DNA of 64,000 nt. Origin: Enterovibrio norvegicus FF-33 (GTDB lineage Bacteria; Pseudomonadota; Gammaproteobacteria; Enterobacterales; Vibrionaceae). The stretch lies in NCBI RefSeq assembly GCF_000286835.2, contig NZ_AJYD02000013.1:92101-156100 (forward strand). Direction: 5' to 3'. The notes below the pieces were generated by a model that was not told the origin of the DNA, made no database searches, and was given only the letters and a program-made list of their open reading frames with translations. The position numbers and the translations under genes are program-made. Positions 1 through 9,866 of the stretch are shown here, in pieces. Each line of letters begins with the position of its first letter. Position 1 is the first letter of the stretch.

Positions 1-427
1 ATTCCCCCAAGGTGGTATTGATGACGGTGAAACGCCGGAACAAGCCATGTACCGAGAGTTATACGAGGAAGTAGGGCTCTCGAAAAAAGACGTAAAGATC
101 CTGGCGACAAGTCGCCATTGGTTGCGATACAAGTTGCCAAAACGTCTGGTTCGTTGGGATTCAAAACCAGTGTGTATTGGGCAAAAGCAAAAATGGTTTT
201 TGCTCAAGCTGGAATGTGACGAGTCAAAAGTGAACATGCAACGGAGTGGTACGCCAGAATTTGATGGTTGGCGTTGGGTCAGCTACTGGTATCCGGTCAG
301 GCAGGTGGTGTCGTTTAAACGCGATGTTTACCGACGCGCAATGAAAGAGTTTGCAGCGATTGCGATGCCTTTTCGTGAGCGAAAAGTGAAGCGCAGTAAA
401 GGTAAACGAGGCTCAGCTAAAAACTAA
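1..427 (+). CDS. rppH: RNA pyrophosphohydrolase RppH, 5' end cut by window edge
   Basis: Nudix hydrolase that removes pyrophosphate from the 5' triphosphate of mRNA and so starts RNase E-dependent decay. The reading frame is open from base 2 and enters the window inside the Nudix box: GGIDDGE, seven residues, then REL and YEEVG, which supplies the Mg-binding glutamates. About 35-40 N-terminal residues are missing to the left. The C-terminal half matches RppH in length and in its basic tail ([14 protein letters not shown] at the end). The ATG at 47 lies inside the Nudix box and is not the real start. ptsP follows after 21 nt, as in enterobacteria and vibrios, so the two are probably cotranscribed. 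Confidence 0.95.
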   Translation, partial: FPQGGIDDGETPEQAMYRELYEEVGLSKKDVKILATSRHWLRYKLPKRLVRWDSKPVCIGQKQKWFLLKLECDESKVNMQRSGTPEFDGWRWVSYWYPVRQVVSFKRDVYRRAMKEFAAIAMPFRERKVKRSKGKRGSAKN

Positions 428-448
428 AGGAAGGCTTAGAGGGCGCCG

Positions 449-2707
449 ATGCTGACGAAACTGCGAGATATCGTTAATAACGTGGCGTCATCCAGTGACG
501 TTAAGCAAGCGCTCAATACTTTAGTGAGTGAGACCTGCTCTGCGATGGATACAGAGTGTTGCTCTGTTTACATCGCCGATCACGATCGCCAAGTCTATGA
601 ATTGATGGCCACCCAAGGCCTCAATGCGAAATCGCGTCGTGTGGCGCTGTCTTTCAACGAAGGTCTCATCGGCCTTGTTGGCCGTCGAGCAGAACCCATC
701 AATCTTGCCTTTGCCAGTGGGCATGTCGACTTTAAACATTTCCCTGATATCGGTGAAGACGTTTTTAATGCGTTTCTTGGCACCCCAATCATTTATCGTC
801 GTCAGGTTCTCGGTGTGCTGGTTGTGCAGCAACGAGATTCCCGTCAGTTCAACGAAAGCGAAGAGTCTTTTCTTGTAACCTTAGCTGCGCAGTTGGCTGT
901 GGTGTTTGCCCATGCTAAAGCGCAAGGCTTGTGGCCGAGCGATGTCAAAGGCTCTTTGCTATTGGAAGGTGCCGCAGCGTCTCCCGGTGTCGCAATTGCA
1001 AAAGCGTGGTGTGATGTTTCCCAGCCTCGCCTCGATCTTGTTTCTCCTGCTTCTTGTCTGGATAACCAAAAAGAGCGTGATCGCTTAGAGGGTGCGTTAA
1101 GTGCTGCGATTTCTGATTTCCGTCGCCTGAGAAAGCGTTTTGACAATGAGTTGAATCAAGACACGCTGGCGATCTTCGATCTTTTTATCCATTTACTGAA
1201 CGATCCTGTGCTTCGCAAAGCCATGAACGAGCACATTCAGCAGGGCGATCTCGCGGAGTGGGCTGTTAAGCAAACGATTGATTCTTTTGCTGAACGTTTC
1301 CAAAACATGTCCGATCCCTATCTTCGTGATCGTGCTAATGACGTAAAAGAGCTTGGTCAGCGTTTGTTGTATTTCCTCGAGAATCAGGAAACCAAGCAGT
1401 GGAACCTTGATGAGCCCGTCATTTTGTTTGCCCGAGAGCTGACCGCGGCGATGTTGGCTGCCATTCCACGAGACTGCTTGGCAGGTGTGGTGGCAGAAGA
1501 GGGCGCGGTGAATGCGCATGCTGCAATTTTAGCGCGAGCATTAGGTATTCCTGCCGTGATGGGGGTGGAATTTAACCCACAAATCATTCACCAGAAAAAA
1601 GTGGTGCTGGATGGCTTTAAAGGTCGCGTGCTGGTTGAGCCCTCTGCGCACATTCTTAAAGAGTACAAGCGCCTTCGCGATGAAGAACTGGAGCTGCAAC
1701 AAGAGGTGGACAGTGCGTTTACTCGGCGCACAGAAACTGCAGATGGCGTGAGGGTGGAGATCCACCTCAATGCGGGGCTCAGTGCCGATACGAGTATTGC
1801 GATTAACCGTGGTGTTGACGGCGTGGGTTTATACCGAACGGAAGTGCCGTTCTTGATGCAACGCAGCTTTCCTTCAGAAGAGGATCAGGTAAAGCAGTAC
1901 CAGTCGATACTGGATTGCTACCCAAAGCAATCTGTCGTGATGCGAACACTCGACATTGGCGGAGACAAGCCGCTTCCTTATCTGAAAATCGAAGAAGACA
2001 ATCCGTTTTTGGGTTGGCGAGGCATTCGTTTCACGCTCGATCACCCCGATATCTTCCTTATTCAAGTCAGAGCCATGCTGCGTGCCAGTATTGGGCGAGA
2101 CAATCTCGCTATTCTTCTGCCGATGATTTCAGGGCTTTCGGAGCTACTAGAAGCAAAAACGCTGGTGAATCGGGCATTTAATGAAGTGTCTGAAATAGCC
2201 GTGTCACAAGGGAAGAAACTCAACAAGCCGCGTCTTGGTATTATGGTTGAAGTGCCATCGGTGCTTTACCAGTTTGATGCAATTGCTCCGCATATCGATT
2301 TTCTGTCTGTCGGTACCAATGATTTGACTCAGTATCTGTTAGCTGTAGATCGAAACAATGCCCGTGTGGCGGACGTCTATGATACATTTCATCCTTCAGT
2401 GCTGGCTGTGCTTCACCAGATCTTGATGAGCAGCCAACGATTGAAGTTACCTGTGAGCGTGTGTGGTGAATTCGCAGGTGATCCCATAGGCGCTGCATTG
2501 CTGGTGGGTATGGGTTATCGACAGCTCAGTATGAATACGCGTAGCGTTGCCAAGATCAAATATGTACTTCGTCATATCCCGTCAGAGGCGTTGCAGAAAC
2601 ATGTTCTCGCGATGCAGCAGTTGTCTTTAACTGGCGAGATACGAAAAGCCTCAGAAGACTTTTTAGAACGTTATAGCTTGGGTGGCCTCATCCGAGTCGG
2701 CAAATAG
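449..2707 (+). CDS. ptsP: Phosphoenolpyruvate-protein phosphotransferase PtsP (enzyme I-Ntr)
   Basis: First enzyme of the nitrogen-related PTS. It autophosphorylates from PEP and passes the phosphate to NPr and then EIIA-Ntr, linking nitrogen and potassium status to regulation. The 752-residue protein has an N-terminal GAF sensory domain (about residues 15-150), the N-terminal PEP-utiliser domain, the phosphohistidine swivel domain (GAVNAHAAILARALG, His357) and the C-terminal TIM-barrel PEP-binding domain with the active-site Cys672 in VCGEFAGDP. The length agrees with E. coli PtsP (748). The start has an AAAGGAAGG-type ribosome site some 12 nt upstream. All catalytic elements appear intact. 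Confidence 0.97.
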   Translation: MLTKLRDIVNNVASSSDVKQALNTLVSETCSAMDTECCSVYIADHDRQVYELMATQGLNAKSRRVALSFNEGLIGLVGRRAEPINLAFASGHVDFKHFPDIGEDVFNAFLGTPIIYRRQVLGVLVVQQRDSRQFNESEESFLVTLAAQLAVVFAHAKAQGLWPSDVKGSLLLEGAAASPGVAIAKAWCDVSQPRLDLVSPASCLDNQKERDRLEGALSAAISDFRRLRKRFDNELNQDTLAIFDLFIHLLNDPVLRKAMNEHIQQGDLAEWAVKQTIDSFAERFQNMSDPYLRDRANDVKELGQRLLYFLENQETKQWNLDEPVILFARELTAAMLAAIPRDCLAGVVAEEGAVNAHAAILARALGIPAVMGVEFNPQIIHQKKVVLDGFKGRVLVEPSAHILKEYKRLRDEELELQQEVDSAFTRRTETADGVRVEIHLNAGLSADTSIAINRGVDGVGLYRTEVPFLMQRSFPSEEDQVKQYQSILDCYPKQSVVMRTLDIGGDKPLPYLKIEEDNPFLGWRGIRFTLDHPDIFLIQVRAMLRASIGRDNLAILLPMISGLSELLEAKTLVNRAFNEVSEIAVSQGKKLNKPRLGIMVEVPSVLYQFDAIAPHIDFLSVGTNDLTQYLLAVDRNNARVADVYDTFHPSVLAVLHQILMSSQRLKLPVSVCGEFAGDPIGAALLVGMGYRQLSMNTRSVAKIKYVLRHIPSEALQKHVLAMQQLSLTGEIRKASEDFLERYSLGGLIRVGK

Positions 2708-2717
2708 GAACATTTTC

Positions 2718-3524
2718 ATGGTTGATGCCACCTTGTGGCTGTTCGGGGCATGCCTTGTACTCGGCAGCTGCGTCGGTTTGCTAGCAGGTTTGCTTGGCAT
2801 TGGTGGTGGCTTGATCGTTGTGCCTGCGCTATCGGTACTTTTGCCGTGGGCGGGCATCACACCTTCATTGGTTATGCCAATGGCACTTGCCACATCGCTG
2901 GCCAGCATTGTTATTACTTCTTCTTCTTCCGCTTATACCCATTACCGTTTAGGCAATGTACTGCCTGCTGTTGTGCGAAGCCTGTTGCCCGGCGTATTGC
3001 TTGGCGGTTTATTGGGTAGCGCGATCGCCGATCGATTACCTGCGGAATACCTGCCTCGTGTGTTTGGCGTTATTGTGCTTTTGTTGGCGCTTCAAATGGC
3101 GCTGTCATTACGCGTTAAGCCCGCTAAGCCGTTCCCTTCGCCTGTAAGAAATGTGTTCAGTGGCGGTCTGATAGGCATGATTGCTAGCCTTGCGGGTATT
3201 GGAGGTGGGTCGCTGACTGTGCCTTACCTCAATTACTATGGCGTTGAAATGCGCCAAGCGATCGGCAGTGCCTCTTTATGTGGTGTTTTTCTCGCGCTAG
3301 CAGGTATGGCGGGTTTTATCTTTTTTGGGCTGACACAAACTGAAACCTTACCAAGGTTCAGCGTGGGATATGTTTACTTACCTGCGTTGATTGGTATTGT
3401 AGTCACCTCTGTTTTTACAACGCGATATGGAGCGAGGCTGACTTCACGGTTGCCGACGCCAATCATTAAACGTGTTTTTGCCGTGTTCTTGCTCTTGGTT
3501 GGGGCAAGTATGTTTTTAAGCTAA
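2718..3524 (+). CDS. TSUP/TauE family membrane permease
   Basis: Integral membrane protein of the sulfite/sulfonate exporter (TauE/SafE, TSUP) family, 268 residues. It has two homologous halves, each opening with a glycine-rich loop typical of the family: [14 protein letters not shown] near residue 30 and [14 protein letters not shown] in the middle. About eight hydrophobic segments can be seen. The substrate cannot be told from sequence; family members move sulfite, sulfonates, sulfolactate or other small organic anions. I chose the ATG at 2718 (AGGAA 8 nt upstream); an in-frame ATG at 2682 would overlap ptsP and lacks a good ribosome site. It sits between ptsP and lgt with 10-13 nt gaps, so it is probably in the same operon. 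Confidence 0.85.
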   Translation: MVDATLWLFGACLVLGSCVGLLAGLLGIGGGLIVVPALSVLLPWAGITPSLVMPMALATSLASIVITSSSSAYTHYRLGNVLPAVVRSLLPGVLLGGLLGSAIADRLPAEYLPRVFGVIVLLLALQMALSLRVKPAKPFPSPVRNVFSGGLIGMIASLAGIGGGSLTVPYLNYYGVEMRQAIGSASLCGVFLALAGMAGFIFFGLTQTETLPRFSVGYVYLPALIGIVVTSVFTTRYGARLTSRLPTPIIKRVFAVFLLLVGASMFLS

Positions 3525-3537
3525 GGAAGACAACTCT

Positions 3538-4338
3538 ATGTCTCTGACATTTCCCCAAATTGATCCCATCCTGATTGAAATTGGCCCGCTTGCGATTCGT
3601 TGGTACGGTTTAATGTATCTAGCGGGCTTTGCGTTTGCCCTTTGGTTAGCTAATCGTCGTGCTGACAAGGCTGGTAGTGGCTGGACACGTGATGAGGTCA
3701 GTGACTTACTGTTTGCGGGATTCTTAGGCGTTGTGCTAGGCGGGCGCATTGGCTATGTGCTCTTCTATCAATTTGATGCTTTCCTTGCTGATCCTATTTT
3801 TTTGTTCAAAGTGTGGACGGGCGGTATGTCTTTCCATGGTGGCTTGCTCGGTGTTATTACCGCCATGTTTTGGTTTGCACGCAAAACCAAGCGCACCTTT
3901 TTCACCGTGTCTGATTTCATTGCGCCGCTGGTACCATTTGGATTGGGCGCCGGACGACTGGGTAACTTCATCAATGGTGAATTGTGGGGACGCGCTACTG
4001 ATGCACCGTGGGGCGTAATATTTCCTACGGGTGGTCCGATTGCGCGTCACCCTTCGCAGCTGTATGAGTTCGCGCTTGAAGGTGTGGTGCTGTTCCTGAT
4101 CCTTAACTGGTTTGCGCGTCATCCTCGTCCTGCTGGTGCAATATCAGGCTTGTTCTTGATTGGGTATGGTTCGTTCCGTTTTATCGTCGAATTCTTCCGT
4201 GAACCCGATGCGCACCTCGGCCTATTTGGTGATTGGATAAGCATGGGACAAATTTTGTCGACACCGATGATCATTGGTGGGGCACTCATGATGGTTTGGG
4301 CATATCGTCGCGCGAAAAACGCGACCCGCTCAGCCTAA
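3538..4338 (+). CDS. lgt: Prolipoprotein diacylglyceryl transferase Lgt
   Basis: Inner-membrane enzyme that transfers diacylglycerol from phosphatidylglycerol to the lipobox cysteine of prolipoproteins, the first step of lipoprotein maturation. At 266 residues it has seven or so membrane segments. The family signatures are present: [11 protein letters not shown] (essential His), [14 protein letters not shown] (the Lgt signature with key Asn and Arg) and HPSQLYE. A ribosome site (AAGGAAG) precedes the ATG by about 8 nt. Its products in this window would include NlpI and the OmpA-type lipoprotein near 54 kb. A terminator follows immediately, so lgt ends the operon that starts upstream of rppH. 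Confidence 0.97.
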   Translation: MSLTFPQIDPILIEIGPLAIRWYGLMYLAGFAFALWLANRRADKAGSGWTRDEVSDLLFAGFLGVVLGGRIGYVLFYQFDAFLADPIFLFKVWTGGMSFHGGLLGVITAMFWFARKTKRTFFTVSDFIAPLVPFGLGAGRLGNFINGELWGRATDAPWGVIFPTGGPIARHPSQLYEFALEGVVLFLILNWFARHPRPAGAISGLFLIGYGSFRFIVEFFREPDAHLGLFGDWISMGQILSTPMIIGGALMMVWAYRRAKNATRSA

Positions 4339-4353
4339 TTTTGCATTCTTAAG

Positions 4354-4378
4354 CCGCAGCCTGTCTGCGGTTTTCTTT
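4354..4378 (+). terminator. Intrinsic terminator after lgt
   Basis: CCGCAG stem, five-base loop, CTGCGG, then a T-rich run (TTTTCTTT). It separates lgt from thyA. Confidence 0.75.
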
Positions 4379-4431
4379 GTCTTTAATCTGCCATTCAGCC
4401 TGCTGGTGGATGGGTAATGTAAGGAATAGTC

Positions 4432-5271
4432 ATGAAGCAGTATCTTGATTTGATGCAGGATATCATTGATAACGGCAGCGATCGTGGCGATCGCACGGGT
4501 GTGGGTACGCGCTCTGTCTTTGGTCGACAGTTGCGTTTTGATCTCAGCGAAGGTTTCCCGATGCTGACGACCAAGAAGCTGTATACGCGTGCCATTATTC
4601 AAGAGTTGCTTTGGTTCTTAAACGGTGACACCAACATCAAGTATTTACAGGACAACAATGTCAGTATTTGGGATGAGTGGGCGACAGAAAGCGGTGACCT
4701 TGGCCCTGTCTATGGCGCTCAATGGCGTTCGTGGGCGTGTCCTGATGGCTCTACTGTTGATCAAATTGCCGAGCTCATTGAGCAAATTAAAATCAAACCT
4801 AATTCACGTCGTCATATTATCACCGCATGGAATCCAGCAGATTTGCCGGATGAGAGCATAGGCCCTCAAGCCAATGTCGAACAGGGGAAAATGGCGCTGG
4901 CTCCTTGCCACTGTTTATTCCAGTTCTATGTGGCTGACGGAAAACTGTCATGCCAGCTATATCAGCGCAGTGCAGATTACTTTCTCGGTGTGCCATTCAA
5001 TATCGCCAGTTACGCTTTGTTCACGCATATGATTGCGCAGCAATGTGATTTGGAAGTGGGAGATTTTGTGCATACCTTCGGTGATGTGCATCTTTATCAT
5101 AACCATTTAACTGACGATATCGTCTATGAGCAGCTCAAGCGTGTGCCTGGCAACAAGCCGACGCTAACGATCGCACGTAAGCCTGACTCAATCTTTGATT
5201 ACACGTTGGAAGACTTTGTTATCGAAGGATATGACGCGCAGCCAAGCATTAAGGCGCCGATCGCGATTTAA
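4432..5271 (+). CDS. thyA: Thymidylate synthase ThyA, long form with an extra loop
   Basis: Converts dUMP to dTMP with methylene-tetrahydrofolate as methyl donor and reductant. Catalytic Cys159 lies in [14 protein letters not shown]; the dUMP-binding signatures RRHI and the [14 protein letters not shown] stretch are intact. The protein has 279 residues against 264 in E. coli. The surplus is mostly one insertion just before the catalytic cysteine, where AWN is followed by [19 protein letters not shown] instead of a short turn. As far as I recall, similar insertions occur in other vibrio ThyA proteins. The ATG at 4432 is preceded by AAGGAATAGTC. It is flanked by terminators on both sides, so it is probably a single transcription unit. 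Confidence 0.96.
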   Translation: MKQYLDLMQDIIDNGSDRGDRTGVGTRSVFGRQLRFDLSEGFPMLTTKKLYTRAIIQELLWFLNGDTNIKYLQDNNVSIWDEWATESGDLGPVYGAQWRSWACPDGSTVDQIAELIEQIKIKPNSRRHIITAWNPADLPDESIGPQANVEQGKMALAPCHCLFQFYVADGKLSCQLYQRSADYFLGVPFNIASYALFTHMIAQQCDLEVGDFVHTFGDVHLYHNHLTDDIVYEQLKRVPGNKPTLTIARKPDSIFDYTLEDFVIEGYDAQPSIKAPIAI

Positions 5272-5303
5272 TCAGTCAGGTTTGAACAGCAAGTATTCAG
5301 AAG

Positions 5304-5326
5304 CCGGGGATTTCCCGGTTTTTTTG
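5304..5326 (+). terminator. Intrinsic terminator after thyA
   Basis: CCGGG, loop GATTT, CCCGG followed by seven T. Confidence 0.85.
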
Positions 5327-5425
5327 TGGGAAATAAAGCGCAGAGACTAGGAGGAGCAGGACTCAGATCCTAGGAAAAGCACAAGCAAGTGCTTAATGTA
5401 GAAAATGCAGGTATCAACATATCGC

Positions 5426-5446
5426 AGTACCCAGTACCCAGTACCC
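5426..5446. repeat. Three tandem copies of a 7-bp unit
   Basis: AGTACCC occurs three times head to tail between the thyA and nptA terminators. It is the kind of short array that varies by slippage. No function is apparent. Confidence 0.8.
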
Positions 5447-5467
5447 AAGACCTGCTCTATTTTCCCC

Positions 5468-5497
5468 AAAAAAAACGCCCGCATCAGCGGGCGTTTT
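5468..5497 (-). terminator. Intrinsic terminator of nptA
   Basis: On the minus strand a CGCCCGC/GCGGGCG stem with a four-base loop is followed by eight T. The flanking T stretch on the plus strand is shorter, so it could work weakly in both directions. Confidence 0.85.
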
Positions 5498-5514
5498 ATC
5501 GAATGTGTTTTGAC

Positions 5515-6660
5515 TTACTGTGTCGCTAACATAACGATTGATGGAATCGCAACAAATACCAAACCAAGGTACGCAACCACAGCCAGCTTGTTCTTCGCTG
5601 CAACCTCGCCCAGCTTCTCTGCGCACTTCAATGGGATTTCGCGCAAGAATGGCGTACCAAAGATAAGCAGTGTAGCAAGTACGTTGAACACAAGGTGTAC
5701 CAGCGCGATTTGCAGAGCAAATACCGCGTTAGGACCCGTCACTGCTGTCGCGGCAAGTAGCGCAGTGATACAGGTACCGATGTTTGCACCAAGGGTGAAG
5801 GGATAAACATCACGTACCTTGAGAACATTGGTGCCAACCAAAGGAACCATCAAGCTTGTCGTTGTTGAAGAAGACTGAACCAGAATCGTCACTAAGGTGC
5901 CTGATGCGATGCCGTGCAGAGGGCCACGACCGATGGCATTGTGAAGAAGCTCTTTTGCACGACCAACCATTAGTTTGCGCATCAATTTACCCATCATGGT
6001 AATAGCAGCAAAGATCAATGCAATACCTAGGAAGATAAGCGCTACGCCACCCCAGTCACCAGGCAGTGAAGAGAACAGACCTTTCGTGCCGTTAACCAAA
6101 GGCTTAGTCAATGGACCCATGAAGTCCAGACCTTTCATGCTCAGGTTGCCATCAAACATTAGAGGTGCAACCAACCAGCTCGAAATTTTGTCTAACAGAC
6201 CAAACATCATTTCCAAAGGAAGGAAAATGGAGACAGCCATTAAGTTAAAGAAATCATGAACGGTTGCGCAGGTGAATGCTCGGCGGAATTCTTCTTTACA
6301 GCGCGCGTGGCCTAGGCTCACCAAGGTATTGGTTACGGTCGTACCAATGTTGGCACCCATAATCATAGGAATAGCTGTTTCGACTGGTAGGCCACCGGCA
6401 ACCAGACCAACAATAATCGATGTGACTGTGCTTGAAGATTGGATCAGTGCGGTTGCAACGATACCGATCATCAGACCCGCTACAGGGTGAGAGGCGAATT
6501 CAAACAGGGTTCTCGCTTCGTCACCTGCCGCCCATTTAAAACCACTACCAACCATGGAAACTGCAACAAGCAGAATATAAAGCATCAGTGCCAGGTTGGC
6601 CCAACGTACCCAATTCTTAGAGCTGTTAATTGGAGCAGCAGTAGAAGCTTGGGATGTCAT
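5515..6660 (-). CDS. nptA: Sodium/phosphate cotransporter of the NptA (PNaS) family
   Basis: Inner-membrane Na+-coupled phosphate transporter, 381 residues, with the duplicated QSSS signature of the NaPi-II family: ALIQSSSTVTSIIVG in the first half and ILVQSSSTTTSLMVP in the second. Each is followed by a GANIGT element. The direction of transport (uptake or export) cannot be read from sequence; the V. cholerae protein NptA is described as a Na+-dependent phosphate transporter. It is transcribed away from nhaA across a 422-bp spacer. The ATG has a ribosome site (GGAGATTTCC) upstream. The position between thyA and nhaR-hlyU-rpsT agrees with V. cholerae gene order as I remember it. Confidence 0.93.
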   Translation of the reverse strand: MTSQASTAAPINSSKNWVRWANLALMLYILLVAVSMVGSGFKWAAGDEARTLFEFASHPVAGLMIGIVATALIQSSSTVTSIIVGLVAGGLPVETAIPMIMGANIGTTVTNTLVSLGHARCKEEFRRAFTCATVHDFFNLMAVSIFLPLEMMFGLLDKISSWLVAPLMFDGNLSMKGLDFMGPLTKPLVNGTKGLFSSLPGDWGGVALIFLGIALIFAAITMMGKLMRKLMVGRAKELLHNAIGRGPLHGIASGTLVTILVQSSSTTTSLMVPLVGTNVLKVRDVYPFTLGANIGTCITALLAATAVTGPNAVFALQIALVHLVFNVLATLLIFGTPFLREIPLKCAEKLGEVAAKNKLAVVAYLGLVFVAIPSIVMLATQ

Positions 6661-7082
6661 AAGGAAATCTCCGAGACAGTTGTATGTCAGATTTGTGTCA
6701 ATGAATTAATCTGAGCGAATAGTAGGTAGGAAATATTTCACTAATATTACAGTTTTAATTCAGACTGCTGACCAATGATAAGAATAGGTGTAAAGCTACA
6801 TGTTCATCCTGTGTTTTAATTAATGGAAACAATGATTTAATTGTTTTTGTGTGGTATTTTTCAAGTGGTTAAAAAGCGCCCAAACGCGCGATATTTATCG
6901 TAAAAGATGTCACATTGAGGGGCATTTATGGCAGGGTCATGTTTCACACCACGAAAAAAGTGTCACTTTTTGGTGGAAACTTCGGATATTCCGAGGTTTA
7001 ATCTCCAAAGAACCGATTTTTCTTTAATGATGATTGGTGACTAGACTAATAGGGATTACTTAATTTTAACGGAGTGCTTTAA
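6661..7082. promoter_or_regulatory. Divergent control region between nptA and nhaA
   Basis: 422 bp, AT-rich, with no ORF. It must hold the promoters of both genes. The clearest element is an inverted repeat at 6978-6998 (AACTTCGGA, TAT, TCCGAGGTT; one mismatch), about 85 bp before nhaA. NhaR, encoded just downstream of nhaA, is the natural candidate to act here, but I see no defined NhaR site. No convincing -35/-10 pair was identified. Confidence 0.45.
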
Positions 7083-8273
7083 ATGACTGATGCGATTCGT
7101 CAGTTTATGAAGATGGAATCAGCCGGCGGTTTGGTGCTGATCATTGCTGCAATATTGGCGATTGTGATTGCCAACTCACCCTTGCAGCCGCTATATGATG
7201 GCGCTCTTCATAGCTACATAGCTGGTTTATCGGTCGCGCATTGGATCAATGATGGTCTGATGGCTATCTTCTTTATGCTGATCGGACTCGAAGTGAAAAG
7301 GGAACTCATTGAGGGTGCCCTTAATACGAAAGAAAAAGCGATTTTTCCTGCTATTGCTGCCGTAGGTGGCATGCTGGCACCTGCTTTGGTTTATTTGGCA
7401 TTTAACTATTCAGATCCTGTGACCATAAATGGTTGGGCTATCCCCGCAGCAACAGACATCGCTTTCGCACTCGGCGTGATGGCATTGCTCGGTAAGCGTG
7501 TGCCTTTGTCTCTGAAAGTTTTCTTGCTCGCGCTGGCGATTATTGATGATTTAGGCGTCATTGTCGTGATCGCGCTGTTTTATAGCAGCGATCTTTCTAT
7601 TACTGCGTTAGTGGTTGCCTTTATTTCTACCGCCGTATTGTTCTTAATGAACACCAAGAACGTCACTGGCGTGAAATGGTACTTGCTGGTTGGCGCGATT
7701 CTCTGGTTCAGTGTGTTGAAATCCGGCGTGCATGCGACGTTGGCGGGTGTGGTGCTTGGTTTTGCTATCCCTCTGGCGGGTGGCAAAGACGGAAAATCCC
7801 CGCTAAAAACGCTAGAGCATGCCATTCATCCCTACGCGGCATTTCTGATTCTTCCTTTGTTCGCATTTGCTAATGCGGGTGTCTCGTTGGAAGGTGTGTC
7901 ACTGGCAAGCCTGACTAACATGCTGCCGCTAGGGATTGCGTTGGGTCTGCTGATTGGTAAGCCGTTAGGTATTTTTACCTTCAGCTGGATTGCTGTAAAA
8001 ACAGGTGTGGCGCGATTACCTGAAAACGTCAACTTTAAGCAAATCTTTGCGGTTTCACTGCTATGTGGTATCGGCTTTACGATGTCGATATTCATCTCTT
8101 CGCTCGCGTTTGTGGGTGTGGACCAAAGCTACATCACGTTCTCTCGATTGGGTATTTTGATTGGGTCTACGGTTTCCGCGCTTGCTGGCTACGCACTATT
8201 GAGTGCGGTACTGCCTAAATCACCAGCGGCGGAAGAAGATGGCGATGGGGAAAAAGTGAGTATTGATTATTAA
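7083..8273 (+). CDS. nhaA: Na+/H+ antiporter NhaA
   Basis: Electrogenic inner-membrane antiporter that expels one Na+ (or Li+) for two H+, used for salt and alkaline tolerance. The 396-residue protein shows the family pattern: Asp125 in [11 protein letters not shown] and the Asp155-Asp156 pair in ALAIIDDLG, equivalent to Asp133 and Asp163-Asp164 of the E. coli protein, with about twelve membrane segments. The ribosome site (ACGGAGTGC) is 8 nt before the ATG. nhaR lies downstream behind a strong hairpin, so the two genes are probably expressed separately. Confidence 0.97.
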   Translation: MTDAIRQFMKMESAGGLVLIIAAILAIVIANSPLQPLYDGALHSYIAGLSVAHWINDGLMAIFFMLIGLEVKRELIEGALNTKEKAIFPAIAAVGGMLAPALVYLAFNYSDPVTINGWAIPAATDIAFALGVMALLGKRVPLSLKVFLLALAIIDDLGVIVVIALFYSSDLSITALVVAFISTAVLFLMNTKNVTGVKWYLLVGAILWFSVLKSGVHATLAGVVLGFAIPLAGGKDGKSPLKTLEHAIHPYAAFLILPLFAFANAGVSLEGVSLASLTNMLPLGIALGLLIGKPLGIFTFSWIAVKTGVARLPENVNFKQIFAVSLLCGIGFTMSIFISSLAFVGVDQSYITFSRLGILIGSTVSALAGYALLSAVLPKSPAAEEDGDGEKVSIDY

Positions 8274-8437
8274 AGCGTGTATTTCACTGCATCTTTGATA
8301 GCAGGACTGGTTGTGCTGACTCAAACTGGCTGTGTTAAACGCATCGAGTAAAGATGATCATTGAGGCAGATTAGCATGTGAGGTCAGCATTATTGTGGCT
8401 CTAACCTCACTGAAGAAAACCAGATCATGACCTAATC

Positions 8438-8477
8438 AAAAAGCGCCATCACTACGTCCTCGTGGTGAGGCGCTTTT
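8438..8477 (+). terminator. Long intrinsic terminator between nhaA and nhaR
   Basis: AAAAAGCGCC(A)TCACTAC pairs with GTGGTGAGGCGCTTTTT, giving about 17 bp with one bulged A and one G-T pair. It can act on both strands. The 165 bp between nhaA and this hairpin hold nothing else I recognise. Confidence 0.8.
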
Positions 8478-8491
8478 TACGTTGAGAAGCT

Positions 8492-9379
8492 ATGTCGCAT
8501 TTAAACTACAACCACCTCTATTATTTCTGGATGGTCTGCAAAAAAGGCTCAGTCTCAAAAGCGGCTGAAGCATTATTCCTGACACCGCAGACAGTAACTG
8601 GCCAAATACGTACCTTAGAAGACCGTCTGAACGGTAAACTGACTAAACGTTCAGGTAGGCATGTCGAACCAACTGAGCTCGGTCAGTTGGTTTACAAGTA
8701 CGCTGACAAGATGTTCGGTATTAGCTACGAAATGTTAGATATCATTAACTATAGTCAGCGAGAGAATGAGCTATTTGATGTTGGCGTGGCCGATGCATTG
8801 TCGAAAAGCCTGGTGAGTCGTGTACTGCTAAAAGCGATTCCCGACGATGATGGTATTCACCTTCGTTGCTATGAATCGACCCATGAACTGCTTCTTGAGC
8901 AACTGAGGCAGCATAAGCTGGATATGATTTTGTCTGACTGTCCAGTGGATTCAAGTCAAAGCCCTGGATTGTTTAGCGTAAAGATAGGCGAAAGCATCAT
9001 GAGCTTCTTTTGCTCAGGTGCTGTATCAAAAGAAAGATTCCCTGCCATAATTGAAGAACATAAGTTGCTCATTCCTGGCAGTCGGACAGCGATGGGACGC
9101 AAGCTGATGCACTGGTTTGATAGCCAAGGTATAACACCAACGATACTGGGTGAGTTTGATGATGCCGCATTAATGAAAGCTTTTGGGGCGAATCATCGGG
9201 CAATGTTTGTTGCACCAACGTTGTACTCGGCTGACATACTCGACTTGCCGGACATTCAAGAGATTGCCCAAGTAGAGGAATTAAAAGAAGAGTATTACGT
9301 TATATTTGCGGAAAGGATGATCCAACATCCTGCGGTAAAACGCATCTGTGAGGCTGACTTTAGCAAACTGTTCCATTAG
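8492..9379 (+). CDS. nhaR: LysR-type transcriptional activator NhaR
   Basis: Na+-responsive LysR regulator of nhaA, 295 residues. The N-terminal winged helix-turn-helix starts with [16 protein letters not shown] and contains the recognition helix region [20 protein letters not shown]. The remainder is the two-lobed effector domain. In E. coli NhaR activates nhaA on sodium exposure and also the biofilm polysaccharide operon pga. There is no obvious ribosome site before the ATG at 8492; GAGAAG is 4-9 nt upstream. Confidence 0.93.
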   Translation: MSHLNYNHLYYFWMVCKKGSVSKAAEALFLTPQTVTGQIRTLEDRLNGKLTKRSGRHVEPTELGQLVYKYADKMFGISYEMLDIINYSQRENELFDVGVADALSKSLVSRVLLKAIPDDDGIHLRCYESTHELLLEQLRQHKLDMILSDCPVDSSQSPGLFSVKIGESIMSFFCSGAVSKERFPAIIEEHKLLIPGSRTAMGRKLMHWFDSQGITPTILGEFDDAALMKAFGANHRAMFVAPTLYSADILDLPDIQEIAQVEELKEEYYVIFAERMIQHPAVKRICEADFSKLFH

Positions 9380-9492
9380 TCTTACCTTATGAAATGGATT
9401 TCTTAAACGCAAGGCACTGTTGCTCATATGTTGAATGATACACTTAAATCAACGTGAACAACCTTTTAGATGTAGGTGAATAGGCAGTAAGT

Positions 9493-9792
9493 ATGGAATT
9501 AAAACAAATGCAGGAAACTGGGCCCAAGGCAGTGCAATTGCTTAAAGCAATGGCAAATGAGCGCAGACTATTCATACTTTGTTATTTGCTGGAAGGGGAA
9601 ATGTCTGTGGGAACGCTCAGTGATAAGCTTGAGCTGAGTCAGTCGGCTCTATCTCAACATCTGGCATGGTTGCGACGTGATGGCTTAGTGGCAACGCGTA
9701 AAGAGGCACAGACGGTTTACTACTCATTGAAGAGCATTGAGGTACAGACCATTATGATGACCTTGCATCAACTCTATTGCAAAGACAAATAA
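9493..9792 (+). CDS. hlyU: HlyU, ArsR/SmtB-family virulence regulator
   Basis: Small (99-residue) winged-helix transcription factor. The motif ELSQSALSQHLAWLRRDGLV is the DNA-recognition region and is very close to vibrio HlyU. Two cysteines, Cys30 (LFILCYL) and Cys96 (QLYCKDK), match the pair reported as a redox switch in vibrio HlyU; there are no ArsR-type metal ligands. In vibrios HlyU activates haemolysin or RTX toxin genes by displacing H-NS. Targets here are unknown; the RTX adhesin 50 kb away is only a speculative candidate. The order hlyU-rpsT is conserved in Vibrio. Confidence 0.93.
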   Translation: MELKQMQETGPKAVQLLKAMANERRLFILCYLLEGEMSVGTLSDKLELSQSALSQHLAWLRRDGLVATRKEAQTVYYSLKSIEVQTIMMTLHQLYCKDK

Positions 9793-9815
9793 GCAACGCG
9801 GTAGAAAATAGAAAT

Positions 9816-9846
9816 AAAAAAAACCGGCTTTAGGCCGGTTTTTTTT
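9816..9846. terminator. Bidirectional terminator between hlyU and rpsT
   Basis: AACCGGC, loop TTTAG, GCCGGTT, flanked by A and T runs of at least eight, so it serves the convergent genes hlyU (+) and rpsT (-). Confidence 0.9.
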
Positions 9847-9866
9847 ATTTCAAATCTTAGCGCTTA

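Noticed and set aside
3736..4122. 128-codon minus-strand frame inside lgt
   Set aside because: Antisense shadow of lgt; no start signal and no recognisable domain.
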